NCBI GenBank assembly: GCA_003254905.1
Contig: QANU01105209.1
Coordinates: 1 to 64,000 of the forward strand
Source of the DNA: Nissolia schottii
Taxonomy: Eukaryota > Streptophyta > Magnoliopsida > Fabales > Fabaceae
DNA: 64,000 bases
Direction: 5' to 3'
In this document: piece after piece, positions 46,798 through 59,583 of the stretch
Position numbering within the stretch: the stretch's first letter is position 1
Layout: every line of letters starts with the position of its first letter
Notes under the pieces: model-generated
What the model saw: the letters and a program-made list of their open reading frames with translations, nothing else
The model's database searches: none
Told to the model about the DNA's origin: nothing
Translations under genes and position numbers: made by a program

Positions 46798-49700
46798 CTA
46801 GTTACTACTAGTCAATACAAATGGACTTCGTACAATATGTTTTTCATTGCTCCACATAATAGATCCAAATAGATCTTTGTTCAATGAAGTGGATGCCAAG
46901 GAGAAAACAACTTGGTAGCTTAGTGTTTTACTGTTCTTCGTAAATTGTAGTTTATCTGGAATCAACTTGACATTTACCCCACTGGGAGCATCAACCATGG
47001 ACGAATAGACTGTTTCATCCTCTTCACCAACGTTTGTCACTGTTCTAGTCACATTCAGAACTCCACCTTTCCCACTGAGGCCAGAGATTGCGATGGAAGG
47101 GTAGTTGATATTGGAAATTTGATCGGAACTCGAATCCTTTGGGCAACTAAAACTGTTAGGGACAGTTCTGGAGATGACCTTGATGGTGGTAATATTAAGT
47201 CCAACGTAACACAAGTAGTTAAGGTAGTCAATGGTGCTGGTTTCGTAAACTAGCCCAACTTGCAATGGTTCTGAGGTGGTTATTTCCCCTGCTCCATAGT
47301 CATAAGCTGTAGCCACTGATCCTGAATCCGTTGTCATGGGAGCCTTCAAATTGTTGTTTTGATTTGCTACATTTATAAAGACAGGAGATTTAAAATTGAT
47401 GGATTTGAATCCGTTGTCATTAATTAGGTTTGTATTTGTATGAATTACTAATAAAGAGCTTCTTAACCTGAGGTCATGATGGCTGATTTGATTGCAGAGG
47501 CACTCCAATTGGGGTTCCGAGATTTGATGCTGCCTGCAAGCCCCGAGACATGCGGGCACGCCATGGAAGTCCCTGAGATGACATTATATAGCGATGGCTT
47601 CTTCCCTTTCGGAACATTGTCTGCGTCATTGCCGATCCATGCGGCAAGAATGTCAACTCCAGGTGCTGCAATATCAGGCTACAAATAAAATAAAAAAGAT
47701 CCTCTTTAGTGTTTTGAAAATAGAGAAAAATTCATAATGGATTGGCTACCTATTCGCTATCAGTACATATAAGCTTTACCTTGAGAATATTACTTGAAAG
47801 TGTTGAAGGCCCTCTTGAAGAGAAGTATGCCACCATTGGTGCAGGCTTATAATCAATGACTGAAACTGTTGGCGGAACTGTTGCCAGTGGTTTGCTTCAG
47901 ATTATATATAAATATGCACATATAATTAACTTATGGTTAGTCACTTAGTCTTGCACACTTGACATAATTCAAAGCAAACTCTAAAATTGACATATATCCA
48001 TCCTCACCTGGTTGAATTGACATACTGGAGAATTGTGGTTGCATCTTTTGGACTTATCTCGGTTGCTGGAAAATCCCCATAAGGTGATGCTACTGATCCA
48101 CCTTGGTCAGTGATATGAACCAGACCTAATCCTCCTGCTTGTACCACCGTTGAAATCTTTTCAGTAGTTGAGTATATATCATCTATGCCATCGCAGATCA
48201 CAATCTTCCCTTTCACTTTATTCCCATCTAAAGCTTCTTGGTGGCATTGTCTGCGTTCGACAAATAATATATTTTTTATGCCGATAGCTTATGAGCTTCA
48301 ATTTGACAAATAATATAACACTCTTTCTTGCATACGTAGGTACCTTGCTTCAGCCAAACTGGCATTAGTTGCCTTGGCAGACTCAGCATATATCAATGGA
48401 TACTCTGGAGAACTTGAAAGCGGAGAGAAATTTATGGCTTTCCCCTGAAGTTTAACAGTTTCCAATAATGATCAACACATATTTGAACCCTTTTTTTTTC
48501 TTTCAATATATGATTTAAACCTTTTGTTTAGCTTTAAAAACAAAAATTAAAAAATGTAATTGTATAAATGTAACCATTTCAAATTCAAAATAGCATGGCA
48601 TAAACTAGAGTTGGACAAGTATACTCTAAATTGAGATATATAAAGTCATGAGTCGATTAGATCAATCAAGTAAGAATGAGCAGATCCTGTAAAGTGAAAA
48701 ATTATGGTTAAAGCTTTCAATTGAAATCAAAAGAGAATGAAATCTACATCAACTCACCTGGATCGCTTTGTTGTTACCCAACACAACATTAGACTGAAAA
48801 TCCCGATCGATGGTGGTGGCCGCAACGGTTAGAATCCAAGGCGCGTCGTTGACAACCGTTTGTGCATTCGGTCCATCGTTCCCGGCGGAGCAGACCACCA
48901 CGATGCCGCGCTCGGCGGCGTGGAACGCTCCGATTGCAATCGTGTCGGAGGTCAATTCGGGTCGGAAGTCGGAGGGAGATCCGAGTGAGAGCGACAACAC
49001 ATCCACGCCATCCGCAATTGCATCGTCGAACGCCGCAAGGATTGCGGATCCCCGACAACCATAGACGGAGCACACTTTGTAGACTGCCAACCTGGATTCG
49101 GGGGACCCACCCTTGGCGGTCCCCTCCGCCAAACCGTAGTACGATGCGTTGGTGACGAGTGCCCCCGCCGCCGTGGAGGCCGTGTGGGTCCCATGCCCAA
49201 TCGAGTCTCTTACTGTGTTGTCAGCGCCCAATCCGCCCTCATCAGGGTCTGGGTAATACCTTGCTCCTATTAGCTTCCTGCTCAAATTTTAAATGAAAAT
49301 GATGGCTCTATGTGTTATTGTATATGGGCCCACGCTCATCATTTATATCATATCATATAAAATATGAAACATTAATAAGATCTAGGAGTTTAATTTATGA
49401 GTTCAATCCTTATGTAAATAATAAAGTTTAAAGTTTAGGGTTTAATTTTAATTTACGAAAAAAAAAATTATATTGTTATCTAATCAAATCTTTTCATGTC
49501 AATAAAATGATCTAACTTTGTCATCATTCCAAAAATCATATATATGAGAATATTTAATTAGATAACACTAGCAAACATATTTACATTATCATTACTTATC
49601 AATTAAATTCTTAATTTATATATGACTAATAAGAAAAATAATATATTATTTTACAATTATGTGTTCATACATTAATAAAAGTGGCCAATTATCATATCTT

Positions 49701-50766
49701 CTACCACAAAAAGTACCGATTATACCTATTAGTGGCATAGAATTAACTAAGATCTAAAAACTATAAATAATTAAAGTAGGGTTTTCCCATAAAATAAAAT
49801 AAATATAAAAAACAATTAAATAAGGTTTTGTTCTTTTTGTTGCTTTCTTATGTTGGTGGGGTTGGGCTTGGTGGGCTTATTTACCTGTTGCAGTTAGATG
49901 AATTGAAGTCTTCTGATTTCATGCAGGTGCCTTTCCAACGTGATGGAACAGGGCCCATTCCAGTGTCCATAAAACTTGCCGCTTCTGGCCATATGCCTAA
50001 ATTGCATTTATTTTTTTATGGATTTCATAAATAAATTGGTTAATCATTGAAATTACAAAACAAATCAGGTGCATACCGATAGGTAATTCATGATAGGAAT
50101 ATAGTAATACTTAGTGATTAATTATTATGTAACATCAATATATAATCATAGAGAAGTGAATACTTTAACCGTTATAGTAGTACATTACTATCAATTTCTT
50201 TTAATAATTATAATAATGACCTGTGTCCAGGAGGCCAATGATGGTGTCTGATGATGAGGAAGAAGAATTGGAGAATGCGTTTGGGCGTGAATCGATTTTG
50301 ACGTGGGTTTGGTACTTGAGGAATTCCCATGAACGTGTTGTGTGGAGCTTCAGAATGGGGTCAGGGAACACAGACACCACTCCTGGCTTCTGAGCTATTG
50401 AACTTGCCTCCTCTTTTGATAGACGTGCCGCAAATCCTGAGAAACCATGTTTGTAGTTGTGCACTAGCGCCTTCTCATTCCTTTACATAAATTAAATTTT
50501 TGAGTTAATAAATAACACATATTACATTAATTGATTAATTAATTGATGTTGGCATATATAATTAATTACCTTCTTAGCACTAAGTTGAGAACATGGGCAT
50601 GGTCATTCCGAAGGGAAGCATTTGTTGAATCCGCGGCTCCCATGTACACGATATAAACTTCATTGTCATTGGTACCATCGTTCCCTGCTGCTTCAATATT
50701 GATGTTTGCCAGTAACAACAGGAGGAGAGAGTAGAATAATAGCAACAAAGCTGGATAGCCTCTCAT
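46798..50766 (-). CDS. Secreted subtilisin-like serine protease (plant subtilase, S8)
   Basis: Nine exons: 50766-50570, 50480-50221, 49996-49885, 49277-48758, 48444-48344, 48250-48008, 47894-47780, 47678-47468, 47366-46798. They encode 775 residues with consistent phases. The order is a signal peptide ([20 protein letters not shown]), an I9 propeptide ('VYIVYMG'), and the catalytic domain with Asp in 'IIGLLDTG', His in 'GHGTHTAS', the oxyanion Asn in 'SAGNDGP' and Ser in 'GTSMACPH'. A protease-associated insert lies in exon 6 ('[12 protein letters not shown]'), and a fibronectin-III-like C-terminal domain follows ('VTRTVTNVG'). All four key residues are present. The enzyme should mature by self-cleavage and act in the cell wall space. 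Many introns and the '[11 protein letters not shown]' block suggest the SBT5-type group, but I leave the symbol open. An upstream ATG at 50808 would add 14 residues; the one at 50766 starts a better signal peptide. Confidence 0.93.
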
Positions 50767-50829
50767 GCTGCTATTCTCTTGAATTTTGTTGATGTGAAAG
50801 AGTAGCATGATTTGGTAATTGGTCTAGAA

Positions 50830-51340
50830 CAACTGCATATATATAAGATCAATTGGTCTAGGCAATAAATTGGGTGCTTTAATTAAATCTGAGTCAGCAG
50901 CGGATTATGATAGATTTACAGAATAAGAAGGAAAAAAAAAAGGCTACACAATCTGTGTTGTGTTGGTGGAGTTATTGCATTTGTATTCCTTATGCTCTCC
51001 GCATTTACGCGTCAGAACATTCAATCCATGCAAAGTGCGCCATTTGAAGAAGAGATAGCCATATATACCAATATTGGTGCTGACGACCTTATGTATACGA
51101 TAACTCTAAGTGGAGGTAGCAACTAGTTATTAACCCATCATGCGATCGATGTGGTGAGATATATATCATATAATATACGCAACATGTGTGTTATTATAGG
51201 TTGCTTCATAATACAATCAACTGGAAAATATAGAACTTCTTGTCTGCATCTTCATGCCTTGCCTTGCCTGTTAGCCATTGCCCTAATGTAGTTCACAGGA
51301 TTTCCTAATTCCAAGGTTATTTTTGTAACTTACTATAGGT
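50830..51340 (-). promoter_or_regulatory. 5' flank of the subtilase gene
   Basis: On the gene strand a TATA-like 'cttatatatatgc' lies near 50845-50833, about 75 bp upstream of the chosen ATG. Nothing else specific is visible. Confidence 0.45.
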
Positions 51341-51341
51341 T

Positions 51342-51412
51342 TAGTCTCTCTCCTATTTACTCTCCTCTCTCTTATTTACTCTCTTCTCACTCCTATTTAA
51401 TTCTCTTGACAT
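51342..51412 (+). repeat. Pyrimidine-rich minisatellite
   Basis: A unit like 'ctctctcctatttactctc' is repeated three to four times with small changes. Confidence 0.65.
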
Positions 51413-51769
51413 CAACAATAGTGCTGAATGTAAACATGAATATTAACTAAGAGAGAGAAAAGTTAAGAGTTATAACATTTAATGTGAATAAAGATGTATA
51501 AAAAAAATAGAGTAAGTTACTATATCATTAGTCTACAATATAATTTAATTCACAAAAAAATTAATAGAGTTATAACATTTAATGTGAATAAAGATTTATT
51601 AAAAAAATTAATGCGAATAAAATAAATTACATCATTACCCTACACTACAAGTTAATAAGAAAATGTATTTTTTGTCCTAATAAAAATGTGTACATTGTTA
51701 ACGTGTGAATGTTAGCATTCCCACCCATCCTCCCATTAGAAATAATGTTAACTTCCACGTCTTCATGTG

Positions 51770-52550
51770 AAGGTTAGTAATGTTCACATTTTATGTTGGA
51801 CAAAAACCTCATTACTCTCTCCTCTTAATCAACTAATAATTTTGGACAACTCTGTAATTTTATTTATGCATATTAATTACTCTTTCAACCTTTTTTCTCT
51901 CCTATTTAATGTTCTGTTTCCTTAATTTCTAATTGAATAATAATATTTTTTAATAATATTAAATTACATATAAAAAGTAATACATAATAATCTAAAATTC
52001 AAATAATTTCATTATATGTTAGGTAGATATATTTAGTATTAATTCAATATATACAAGTATACTTTATATTAAAAAAATCAAAATTATTCTAAGTATATTT
52101 ATATTTACGTACGTATATAACAGTATGTGTAATGAAATATAACAGTACACATATAACATATAATAGTATTTTGAATAATGTCAAGTAAAAGAAAAAAATA
52201 ATGTTATAAAATATAATAATATTTTTAATAGAGGTTCCTTAAATTAATTTGGTGTTAAGAACTGACGAATAAGAAATAATATTTTTATTTATTGGAAAAT
52301 TAATTCTTTAAACATTAATTTTTTTTATCAAATTAATACTAAATATTTTTATATATCATAATCATTAATATAAAAATCAAGAAGTGAGAGAAATAAAGAG
52401 GAGATAGGACAATAATTAGGTGAGGAAAAAGTTAAAGGAGTAATTAATATGGATAAAGTAAAGTTACAAGTTTACTTTTAAATTGACTAACTAAAAAGAG
52501 AAGTGAGTTTTATGTCTAACACAAAATGTGGACATTGCTAATTTCGTTCC
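51770..52550. mobile_element. Probable fold-back element, ~780 bp
   Basis: The left ~150 bp ('gttagtaatgttcacatttta', then 'gcatattaattactc') are an imperfect inverted copy of the right ~150 bp ('gagtaattaatatgg' and 'aaaatgtggacattgctaa'). The interior is AT-rich and non-coding. No clean duplication was identified. A direct ~33-bp repeat ('gagttataacatttaatgtg') at 51467 and 51568 lies just outside. Confidence 0.55.
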
Positions 52551-52647
52551 TAACCAAAATATATGGTAATAAAGTAATTCTTTAAGACGTAAAAGTCCAT
52601 TCAAAGTTTTTGATTATTCAAAATGTAATACACTTTTGATCCTTAAA

Positions 52648-53050
52648 GGCTCATTTGACATGCTAGATATGATAAGGGCTGAGAGGATAAAGGAAAATAG
52701 GATAAGACCTGATTAAATTTTAATACACTGTTTGGAATGACATAAAATAAAGGTTGATAGGATAAATTTGTTGTTGTTGTAGTTATTATTAGTATTATTA
52801 TCATCATCATCATCATCACTATTACAATTATTATTATTATTTTATCAATATTATTATTATTCCATTATTTCTTATCTATCACACTCTTATCAAGTCTAAT
52901 CCCACCTCTATAGGCTAGATTAACTCATCTATCAAAATGATAGATAAAGAATCGTTATTCAATTCAGTGTGTGTGTCAAACACTGGATAAAACAATAATG
53001 GATTGGATAAACTTATCCAATTCAGCCTAATATGGCATGCCAAACAGGCC
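52648..53050. mobile_element. Harbinger/Tourist-like MITE, ~403 bp
   Basis: The left end GGCTCATTTGACATGC is an inverted match to the right end GCATGCCAAACAGGCC. The terminal type GGCCTGTTTGG is typical of PIF/Harbinger and Tourist elements. The flanks offer an imperfect TAA/AAA in place of the TTA/TAA duplication. A trinucleotide run (tca)n lies inside at about 52801-52820. A partial second copy is at the right edge of the window. Confidence 0.7.
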
Positions 53051-53649
53051 TAAATGTTAAAATAAGATATTTTAGTTATTAAATTTACATGATTAGGGAC
53101 CAAAATATTCTTATATTTTAAATATATTGTCTCATTTTGTATGTTTAGGAACTTAAAGTGATTTTCAAGTGCCAATGACGGGAAAAAATATTTATTATAC
53201 TTATACACGCTTTAACTTTTGATATATATTTAAGTAAAAAAAATATTGGTTTAAATATGTTTTAGGGGCTGGCAAATTTCTGAAATTTGGTCTCTAAAAA
53301 ATTTAATTTAATTTTTTACTTTTGGTTCAAACATATAATAAATTGTATGATTTTAGTCTTTGTTGTTAGTCCAACTTTGTGGTATTCACACCGTTACTAA
53401 AAGCGCATTAACTATTGACATAACTAACAAAGTATCATATAAGCAGTGCCATATAAAATAAACCCACTCAACTCATAATTCAGCCTAAACTCAACTCATA
53501 ACTTACTATTTGACCTGATTTTTGGTTGTGGATGAGTCATGATTTTGGGGAAAATTCGGACCAAATAATACGGGTCGGAGTATGTGTCGAGTGAATTTAT
53601 TTTGTTGAAATGACATTATTGAAGTGACACTATGTTAGTCAAGTAGATA

Positions 53650-55318
53650 GTGGTGTGAGAAAAACTCGTTGGCAAGTATACCACATTGCTAAGTAATAAA
53701 GTATTAATTTATAACTAAAGTATCGATCCCACGAGGACGGAATAATTAACAATGCAATCGAAAATTATAAAATTGAAGTTGATTCACAAAAAGTGATTTT
53801 TAGAACAGGATTTTAAACAGTGAAAATTAAATAGAATTTGATAGGAATTAACAACAAAGATTATGAACAAAGTGGTTTGATTCAATGATATATAGTTTAG
53901 GCGATTGGGATTCTCATTACCCCATTGATATGTCCCTAATTTTGGTTTTTTTAGTTATTCAAATTATTATCGACGGACAACCTGGACTCCTTGTTTAACA
54001 CAAGTCTCTCTCAAAATCATGCATAACTCTTATGAACAAACCAACTAATCAATCTCTTAAAGTCAATATGAAACCAACTCCTTATGAAACTAGAAGTTGC
54101 ACACCACTCCTATTATTATCTCTAAGTAATAGTCAAGTGATGGTTAATTTTTTATTACCACTTAGGTTTCTTTTTTTAAAGTTCTCCTAAGTTTACTATC
54201 AATTTATCAATGATCAATTAATGAAAAGCATTAAGAACAGGAAAATCAATTCATAATCGATAAAACTAAATAACATCGAAATTGAAATTAAAAGAAATTA
54301 TTAAGGTTACATCATCATCCTAATCAAATGGAAAATTAATTCATAGTGCAAATAATAAAAATACAAAAGAGAAATGAAAAGATAGAGATAGAGGTATACA
54401 TGGTAGAAGAAGAACCTTTAGAAGCTAGTTACAAAATGGCATTGAATTTCTTCCTCGATGATCTTCCAGCTCCTCTGGTTCTCTCCCACCGAAATGGAAC
54501 AAGGCAGAAAGAAGAAAGATTGAAATGAAAACTGAGAAGAATGTGGAATGTATGTGGCCCGAATGAATGTATTCAGAGAGTAAAGAATGAATAATATAGA
54601 AGGAATAATATAATGGAGAAAGGGATAATGTTTGGGATAGTGGAAGGAATAATGGTATAAAATTCTCAGTGATCATCTCTCTCAAAAGTTTAAGCTCACG
54701 GGAGAAGACAATTTTAATGGTTTTATATTATTTTTCTTAATACGCTTCTTACGCAAGAGTTCTTTTGGCATGCAACGTGGATGATTTTTTTGAAATGGGG
54801 AGTCATGAAGGATCGAAGCTTTGACCTTTTTAGTTATATTAGCTCTTATACCATCTTAAGAATCATCTCTCCTAAAAACTTAAATTGATGGGAGAAGACA
54901 ATTTAATGGTTTTATATTATATCTCTTTACAAGAATAGTGGAAGGAATAAATTATTGGTGTGGCTGCTGCCGCTGTCTCGCTTTTAACCAAATTTGGCTT
55001 TCCGTGTGGTGACCACTATGCTTGTATCTCGCGCGAGACACCTTTCCAGGGACCTCAAGTTGCTTTTAGTTTGCTAAGTCTCGCGCGAGATGTCCTCAAT
55101 CCCTTTATGTCTCGTGCGAGACATCCTCTTTGACTCCAAATTAGCTCATTTTCTTGAGTTTTTAGCCCTGAAACACTTTACCAAACATCAAACATACCAG
55201 AGATAACAAGCCAATTTTGTTCAACCAAACGTGCAATAAAACAATCAAATCCTAACATATCCTAACTAAAAAACTACGGAAAAAAAACAAAGATAACTCT
55301 AATTGGAGAGTTATCATA
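53650..55318. mobile_element. Possible LTR-type insertion nested in the Mutator-like element
   Basis: Begins near TGTGAGAAAAACTCGTTGG and ends near GGAGAGTTATCA, so it has TG...CA ends. It interrupts the otherwise paired arms of the surrounding element. Its left part contains 'gtatcgatcccacgagga', a block I associate with plant LTR-type repeats. No clean 5-bp duplication was found, and there is no coding region, so the call is tentative. Confidence 0.45.
55027..55121. repeat. Three TCTCGCGCGAGA-type palindromes
   Basis: Perfect 12-bp palindromes TCTCGCGCGAGA lie at 55027-55038 and 55079-55090, with a one-base variant TCTCGTGCGAGA at 55110-55121. Each is followed by a similar 'ca/tg' step. 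They are CpG-rich islands in very AT-rich DNA. Confidence 0.85.
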
Positions 55319-55469
55319 CAGTTAAAAGAGTTCTATTAACAACAAAGACTAAAATTATGCAATTTATGGTATGTTTTGACCAAAACAAAAAGAATAATTT
55401 TTGAGGGACTTAAACCAAATATTAAAAATTTGTCAGGAACCTAAAACATATTTTTGACTAAAATATTAC

Positions 55470-56687
55470 ACTTGTACCTAATTATGTGATGATAAATTAC
55501 ATGATTTGTTAATAAATAATAATTCTTTTGCCTTGATTGTATAGGGTTAAAAGTGAGTCGAGTTAAGTTGAGATAAAGCTCAACCGGCTCAACTCACTTT
55601 TTGATGAGTTGAACCGAACTCGAATTCAATTCATTAAAAACTCATCAAACTAAAACTAGTTCATGAATTCCTCAAATATGGTAAAATAATTGAAATTATA
55701 GATTAATTAATTCCATTACGTTTAATAAGCTATTATATATATACACACACACACAAACACACTACTACTAATAATAATAGATAAAAATAATAACAAAATG
55801 TGATTACATACATATACTTACTTAAATACGTCCACACTCATTCGTGTGTGTGTATTTACATTTATATTTATATTGAGCCAACTCATAAACTATTAACTAA
55901 AATATAATTAAGTTAAGCTCAAATTTGACTTATTTAATAAATAGATTCAAATTTTTAACTAACGGTTAACTCATAAGCTGAGCTTATTGAACTATTAATC
56001 TTTAAAAAGAATCAAAAGAGATAAAAAAAAAGGTTTTATTAACCAATGTCATAAGGGCATCTGTTAAGAAACTAATAATTAAAGGTTTTTCAAGGTTTAA
56101 ACACAATCAATGCATTGAAGATATAAAATTCTCACTTTTCAATAAAATAATTTCACTTTTAATTTCTTACCAAAACTAAAAAAAAATTAGACGTATTCTT
56201 AGAAGGAAAAACTTTAGTAAGACAGGCTTCTTACTTCTTAATGTCATTAATTATGAGATCACACTGTGCCTTTTATGCTCAAGATAAACTAGTGGGTCCT
56301 TTAATCCTCAAAATAGTTGCTAGCTATATTAGGTAGTGGGTGCGGCAAATAGATTATCAACCCGAAAATCAATCATTTCGCCGAGGAACAACACGCCTAA
56401 TTAAGTTCACTATTTAGGAGAAATGGATGTCTTTAAGGCAAGCAATTTTACAATTTTGGTTACTCAAACTTCCAAGTCTTGGAGTGATGGGAGTTGGGTG
56501 CATATTTTTTTCCATATTTTAGTGTGTCTCTGACCGTGCGCGTGAGTCATGAGGATCACTCTAGTGCGCCACTACTCCAGTCTTCCACGGGGACATCCTT
56601 TTGATGTGCATATATGTGGTGCATATCCTCACAAGCCTGCTTGGTAGTGCTCAGTTTAATTAACTAATTGAGAAGAACAACAATGTT
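55470..56687. other. Intergenic AT-rich DNA left of the copia element
   Basis: No gene recognised. Includes a short (CA)n-like run near 55741-55760 and repeated 'ctcaactca'-type words near 55560-55680. Confidence 0.5.
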
Positions 56688-56692
56688 CTAAT

Positions 56693-57351
56693 TGTTGGGT
56701 TTGGGCTCCCTTCCTATGTGGAGAAAGACCCAATATATGTAAACCCACTATTCTCACTTAATAGTGGAGAGGGGGTCAGTTTTTAGGACATAGAGAATGC
56801 TAAGACAAAAGAAAGAAGAGAAAATAAAGAGAAGAGAAGAGAAACCGTTTTTTGTCAGGGCAGCAGTTTTTGATCTGCCACCACCACTTAGTTCACTGTT
56901 GGATCGGGCTAAAATTTTGTCAGCAGGTTCAGAACATGTGGTACTTTAATCTGGATGGTGCGATCATTGAGAAGTTTCCTAAGCAGTGAGAAATCGGCCG
57001 CGCACAGAAGCAGCAATTTTGGTGTTCTGGTTTCTTTCTTGTTCTCTATTTCATCATTCTTGCCTTGTTCTTTTGGTTTATTATTGAGCACAATTTGTGT
57101 TGTAATTTGAGACTCTCTTGTACCCTTATTTTGATCATAGTGGAGCTTGATTGACTGGCTTGTGCCCGTGGTTTTTACTTCTCACATCGAGAAGGCTTTC
57201 CACGTTAAAATATGTGTCTTCCTTTTGTGTGTTTTTGTTGTTGCCATTATTTGTTATTGTTCCTCATAGATTCTTGCAAGTTGAGGAAATTATTATCCGC
57301 TTTATATAGCTCTGCTTGAGTTGTCAATTTATTGTGTTGAATTTCCCATCA
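56693..57351 (+). repeat. Copia 5' LTR
   Basis: Begins TGTTGGGTTTGGGCTCCC and ends TTTCCCATCA. It carries the element's promoter and polyadenylation signals. A frame antisense to it is shared with the 3' LTR but does not look like a gene. Confidence 0.95.
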
Positions 57352-57354
57352 GAG

Positions 57355-57368
57355 TGGCATCAGAGCTC
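57355..57368 (+). other. Primer-binding site, initiator Met tRNA type
   Basis: TGGCATCAGAGCTC stands three bases after the 5' LTR. The usual copia primer site is TGGTATCAGAGC, complementary to the 3' end of initiator methionine tRNA; here one base differs. Confidence 0.85.
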
Positions 57369-57396
57369 CTTGGTTGGAGTTATTTGACTTGCTTGA

Positions 57397-59583
57397 ATGA
57401 TGGAGGCAAATAAAAATAAGATGGTCTGTTTGAATGGCACCAACTATCACTTGTGGAAAGGGAAAATGAAGGATCTACTATTTGTGAAGAAATTGCATCT
57501 TCCTGTGTTTGCTACTGAGAAGCCGAAAGACAAGACTGATGAGGAATGGAAGTTTGAGCATCAGCAGGTTTGTGGTTTTATTCGTCAGTATGTTGAAGAC
57601 AATGTTTATAATCACATTGCTAATGAGGAAAATGCAAAATCCTTGTGGAAGAAGATTGAGACTTTGTATGCTTCTAGTTCAGGGAATAATAAATTATATT
57701 TGTTGAATTCCTTGATGAATTTGAGGTACAAGGAGGGCACTTCTATTTCAGATCACTTAAATGATTTTCAGGGGCTCCGAGATCAATTGTCAGGAATGAG
57801 CATCAAGTTTGATGATGAAGTGTTGGGACTATGGCTACTGAATACTCTACCGGATTCTTGGGAAACTTTTCGGGTTTCAATTACAAACTCATCCCCTGAT
57901 GGTGTTGTCTCTTTGGAAAATGTTAAGAGTAGTGTTCTTAATGAGGAGATGAGAAGGAAGGCTCATGGTACTTCTTCTCATTCCGAGGTACTTGTCACTG
58001 AGAACAGGGGGAGAAGTCAGAAAAAGGAACCGAAAGGGAGTAGAGAGAAAAGCAGAAGTAAGTCCAAGTCCAGATACAAGAATGTGGAGTGTCATTATTG
58101 TCACAAAATGGGGCACATACAGAGAAATTGTTTACAATGGAAACGGGAGAACAACGATAAGAAAGGGAAACAGAAAGAGAAGCATCATGACAATGATGAT
58201 CGTGTTGCTACTGCTACTTGCGATTATGATCTTATTATTCTCCGTGACCATGATTCAGTTAATCTTGTATCAGATGAGAGCATGTGGATAATTGATAGTG
58301 GTGCTACACTGCATGTTACACCAAGGAAGGAGTTCTTCACATCTTACACTTCTGGTGATTTTGGAGTGTTGAAGATGGGTAATGATGGTGTGTCTAAGGT
58401 GGTTGGTATTGGTGATGTTTGCTTGCAGACCAACATGGGAGTGCAGTTGTTACTTAGAGGAGTCAAACATGCTCCAGATGTTCGCTTTAATTTGATCTCC
58501 GTGCAGATGCTTGATGATGGTGGTTATGGAAATCACTTTGGCTCAGGAAAATGGAAACTCACCAGAGGTAACTTAATTGTGGCTAAAGGGGAGAGAATCA
58601 GTAAACTGTATTGGACAAAAGCATTGGTTGCTAAAGACAGTGTGAACGCCATGGATATGGAGGCTTCTTTGTGGCACCGAAGGCTTAGTCATATCAGTGA
58701 GAAGGGGTTGAATTGTTTAGCTAAAAAGGATGTGCTTCCAGGATTGAAGAGTGCCGAGTTGGAGAAATGTTCTCATTGCATGGCTGGTAAGCAGACCAGA
58801 GTATCCTTCAAGAAGCACCCTCCCTCAAAGAAGTCAGAGTTGCTTGAATTGGTGCATTCTGATGTTTGTGGCCCATTGAAGGTAAAGTCATTTAGTGGTG
58901 CACTTTATTTTGTTACCTTTATTGATGATTGTTCCAGGAAGCTTTGGGTCTATGCTTTGAAGACAAAGGACCAGGTTCTGGAGAAATTCAAAGAATTCCA
59001 TGTCTTGGTTGAGAGACAGTCAGGTAAGAAGCTGAAATGCATTCGTACTGACAATGGTGGTGAGTATTGTGGATCGTTTGATGTCTATTGCAAGCAGCAC
59101 GGTATCAGACATGAAAAGACTCCTCCTAAAACTCCTCAGCTGAATGGTTTAGCAGAGAGGATGAACAGGACATTGATTGAAAGAGTTAGATGTATGCTTT
59201 CTGAAGCAAAGTTGCCTAAGCATTTCTGGGGTGAGGCATTGTACACGGCAGTGCATGTTATTAATCTGAGTCCTGCAGTTGCCTTGAATGCTGAGGTGCC
59301 AGACAAGATTTGGTTTGGCAAGAATGTCAGGTATGATCATTTGCGAGTCTTCGGTTGCAAAGCATATGTGCATGTTCCAAAGGATGAGAGATCTAAGTTG
59401 GATGCGAAGACAAGGAAATGCATCTTTATTGGTTATGGTCAGGATGAATTTGGCTACAAGTTCTTTGATCCTGTTGAGAAGAAGGCAGTTAGAAGCCGTG
59501 ATGTGAAGTTCATGGAAGACCAAACCATTGAAGACATTGATAAGATAGAGAAGACTACATCTGAGATAGATAATAGTGTCTGA
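57397..59583 (+). pseudogene. Copia gag, protease and integrase, open for 728 codons
   Basis: Gag starts '[20 protein letters not shown]'. A CCHC zinc knuckle lies at about residues 231-245 ('[14 protein letters not shown]'). The aspartic protease site is at residues 300-302 (DSG, followed by AT). The integrase zinc region ('HRRLSH' and 'CSHCMAGK') is near residues 428-465. The integrase core has Asp 489, Asp 552 and Glu 587, the D-D-35-E spacing of active enzymes. The frame ends in TGA at 59581, in the linker before reverse transcriptase, whereas copia polyproteins normally read through to RNase H in one frame. It therefore encodes a truncated polyprotein. Confidence 0.93.

Larger units (their letters stand above)
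53239..55467. mobile_element. Mutator-like element with ~150-bp inverted ends, 2.2 kb
   Basis: The left end at 53248 (GGTTTAAATATGTTTTAGG) is an inverted match to the right end at 55458 (CCTAAAACATATTTTTGACT). Homology continues through 'gattttagtctttgttgtta' (left) against 'taacaacaaagactaaaat' (right). The flanks aaaaatatt (53239-53247) and taaaatatt (55459-55467) match at 8 of 9 bases, fitting a Mutator-type 9-bp duplication. No transposase is seen. Much of the middle (about 53650-55318) looks like a separate nested insertion. Confidence 0.72.

Noticed and set aside
48810..49155. Several open frames overlapping subtilase exon 4 on both strands
   Set aside because: GC-rich exon producing shadow frames; only the subtilase frame has catalytic motifs and matching splice sites.
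56909..57091. Minus-strand 60-codon frame in the copia LTR, repeated at 61601-61837
   Set aside because: The same frame appears in both LTRs only because the LTRs are duplicates; no sign of a conserved product.
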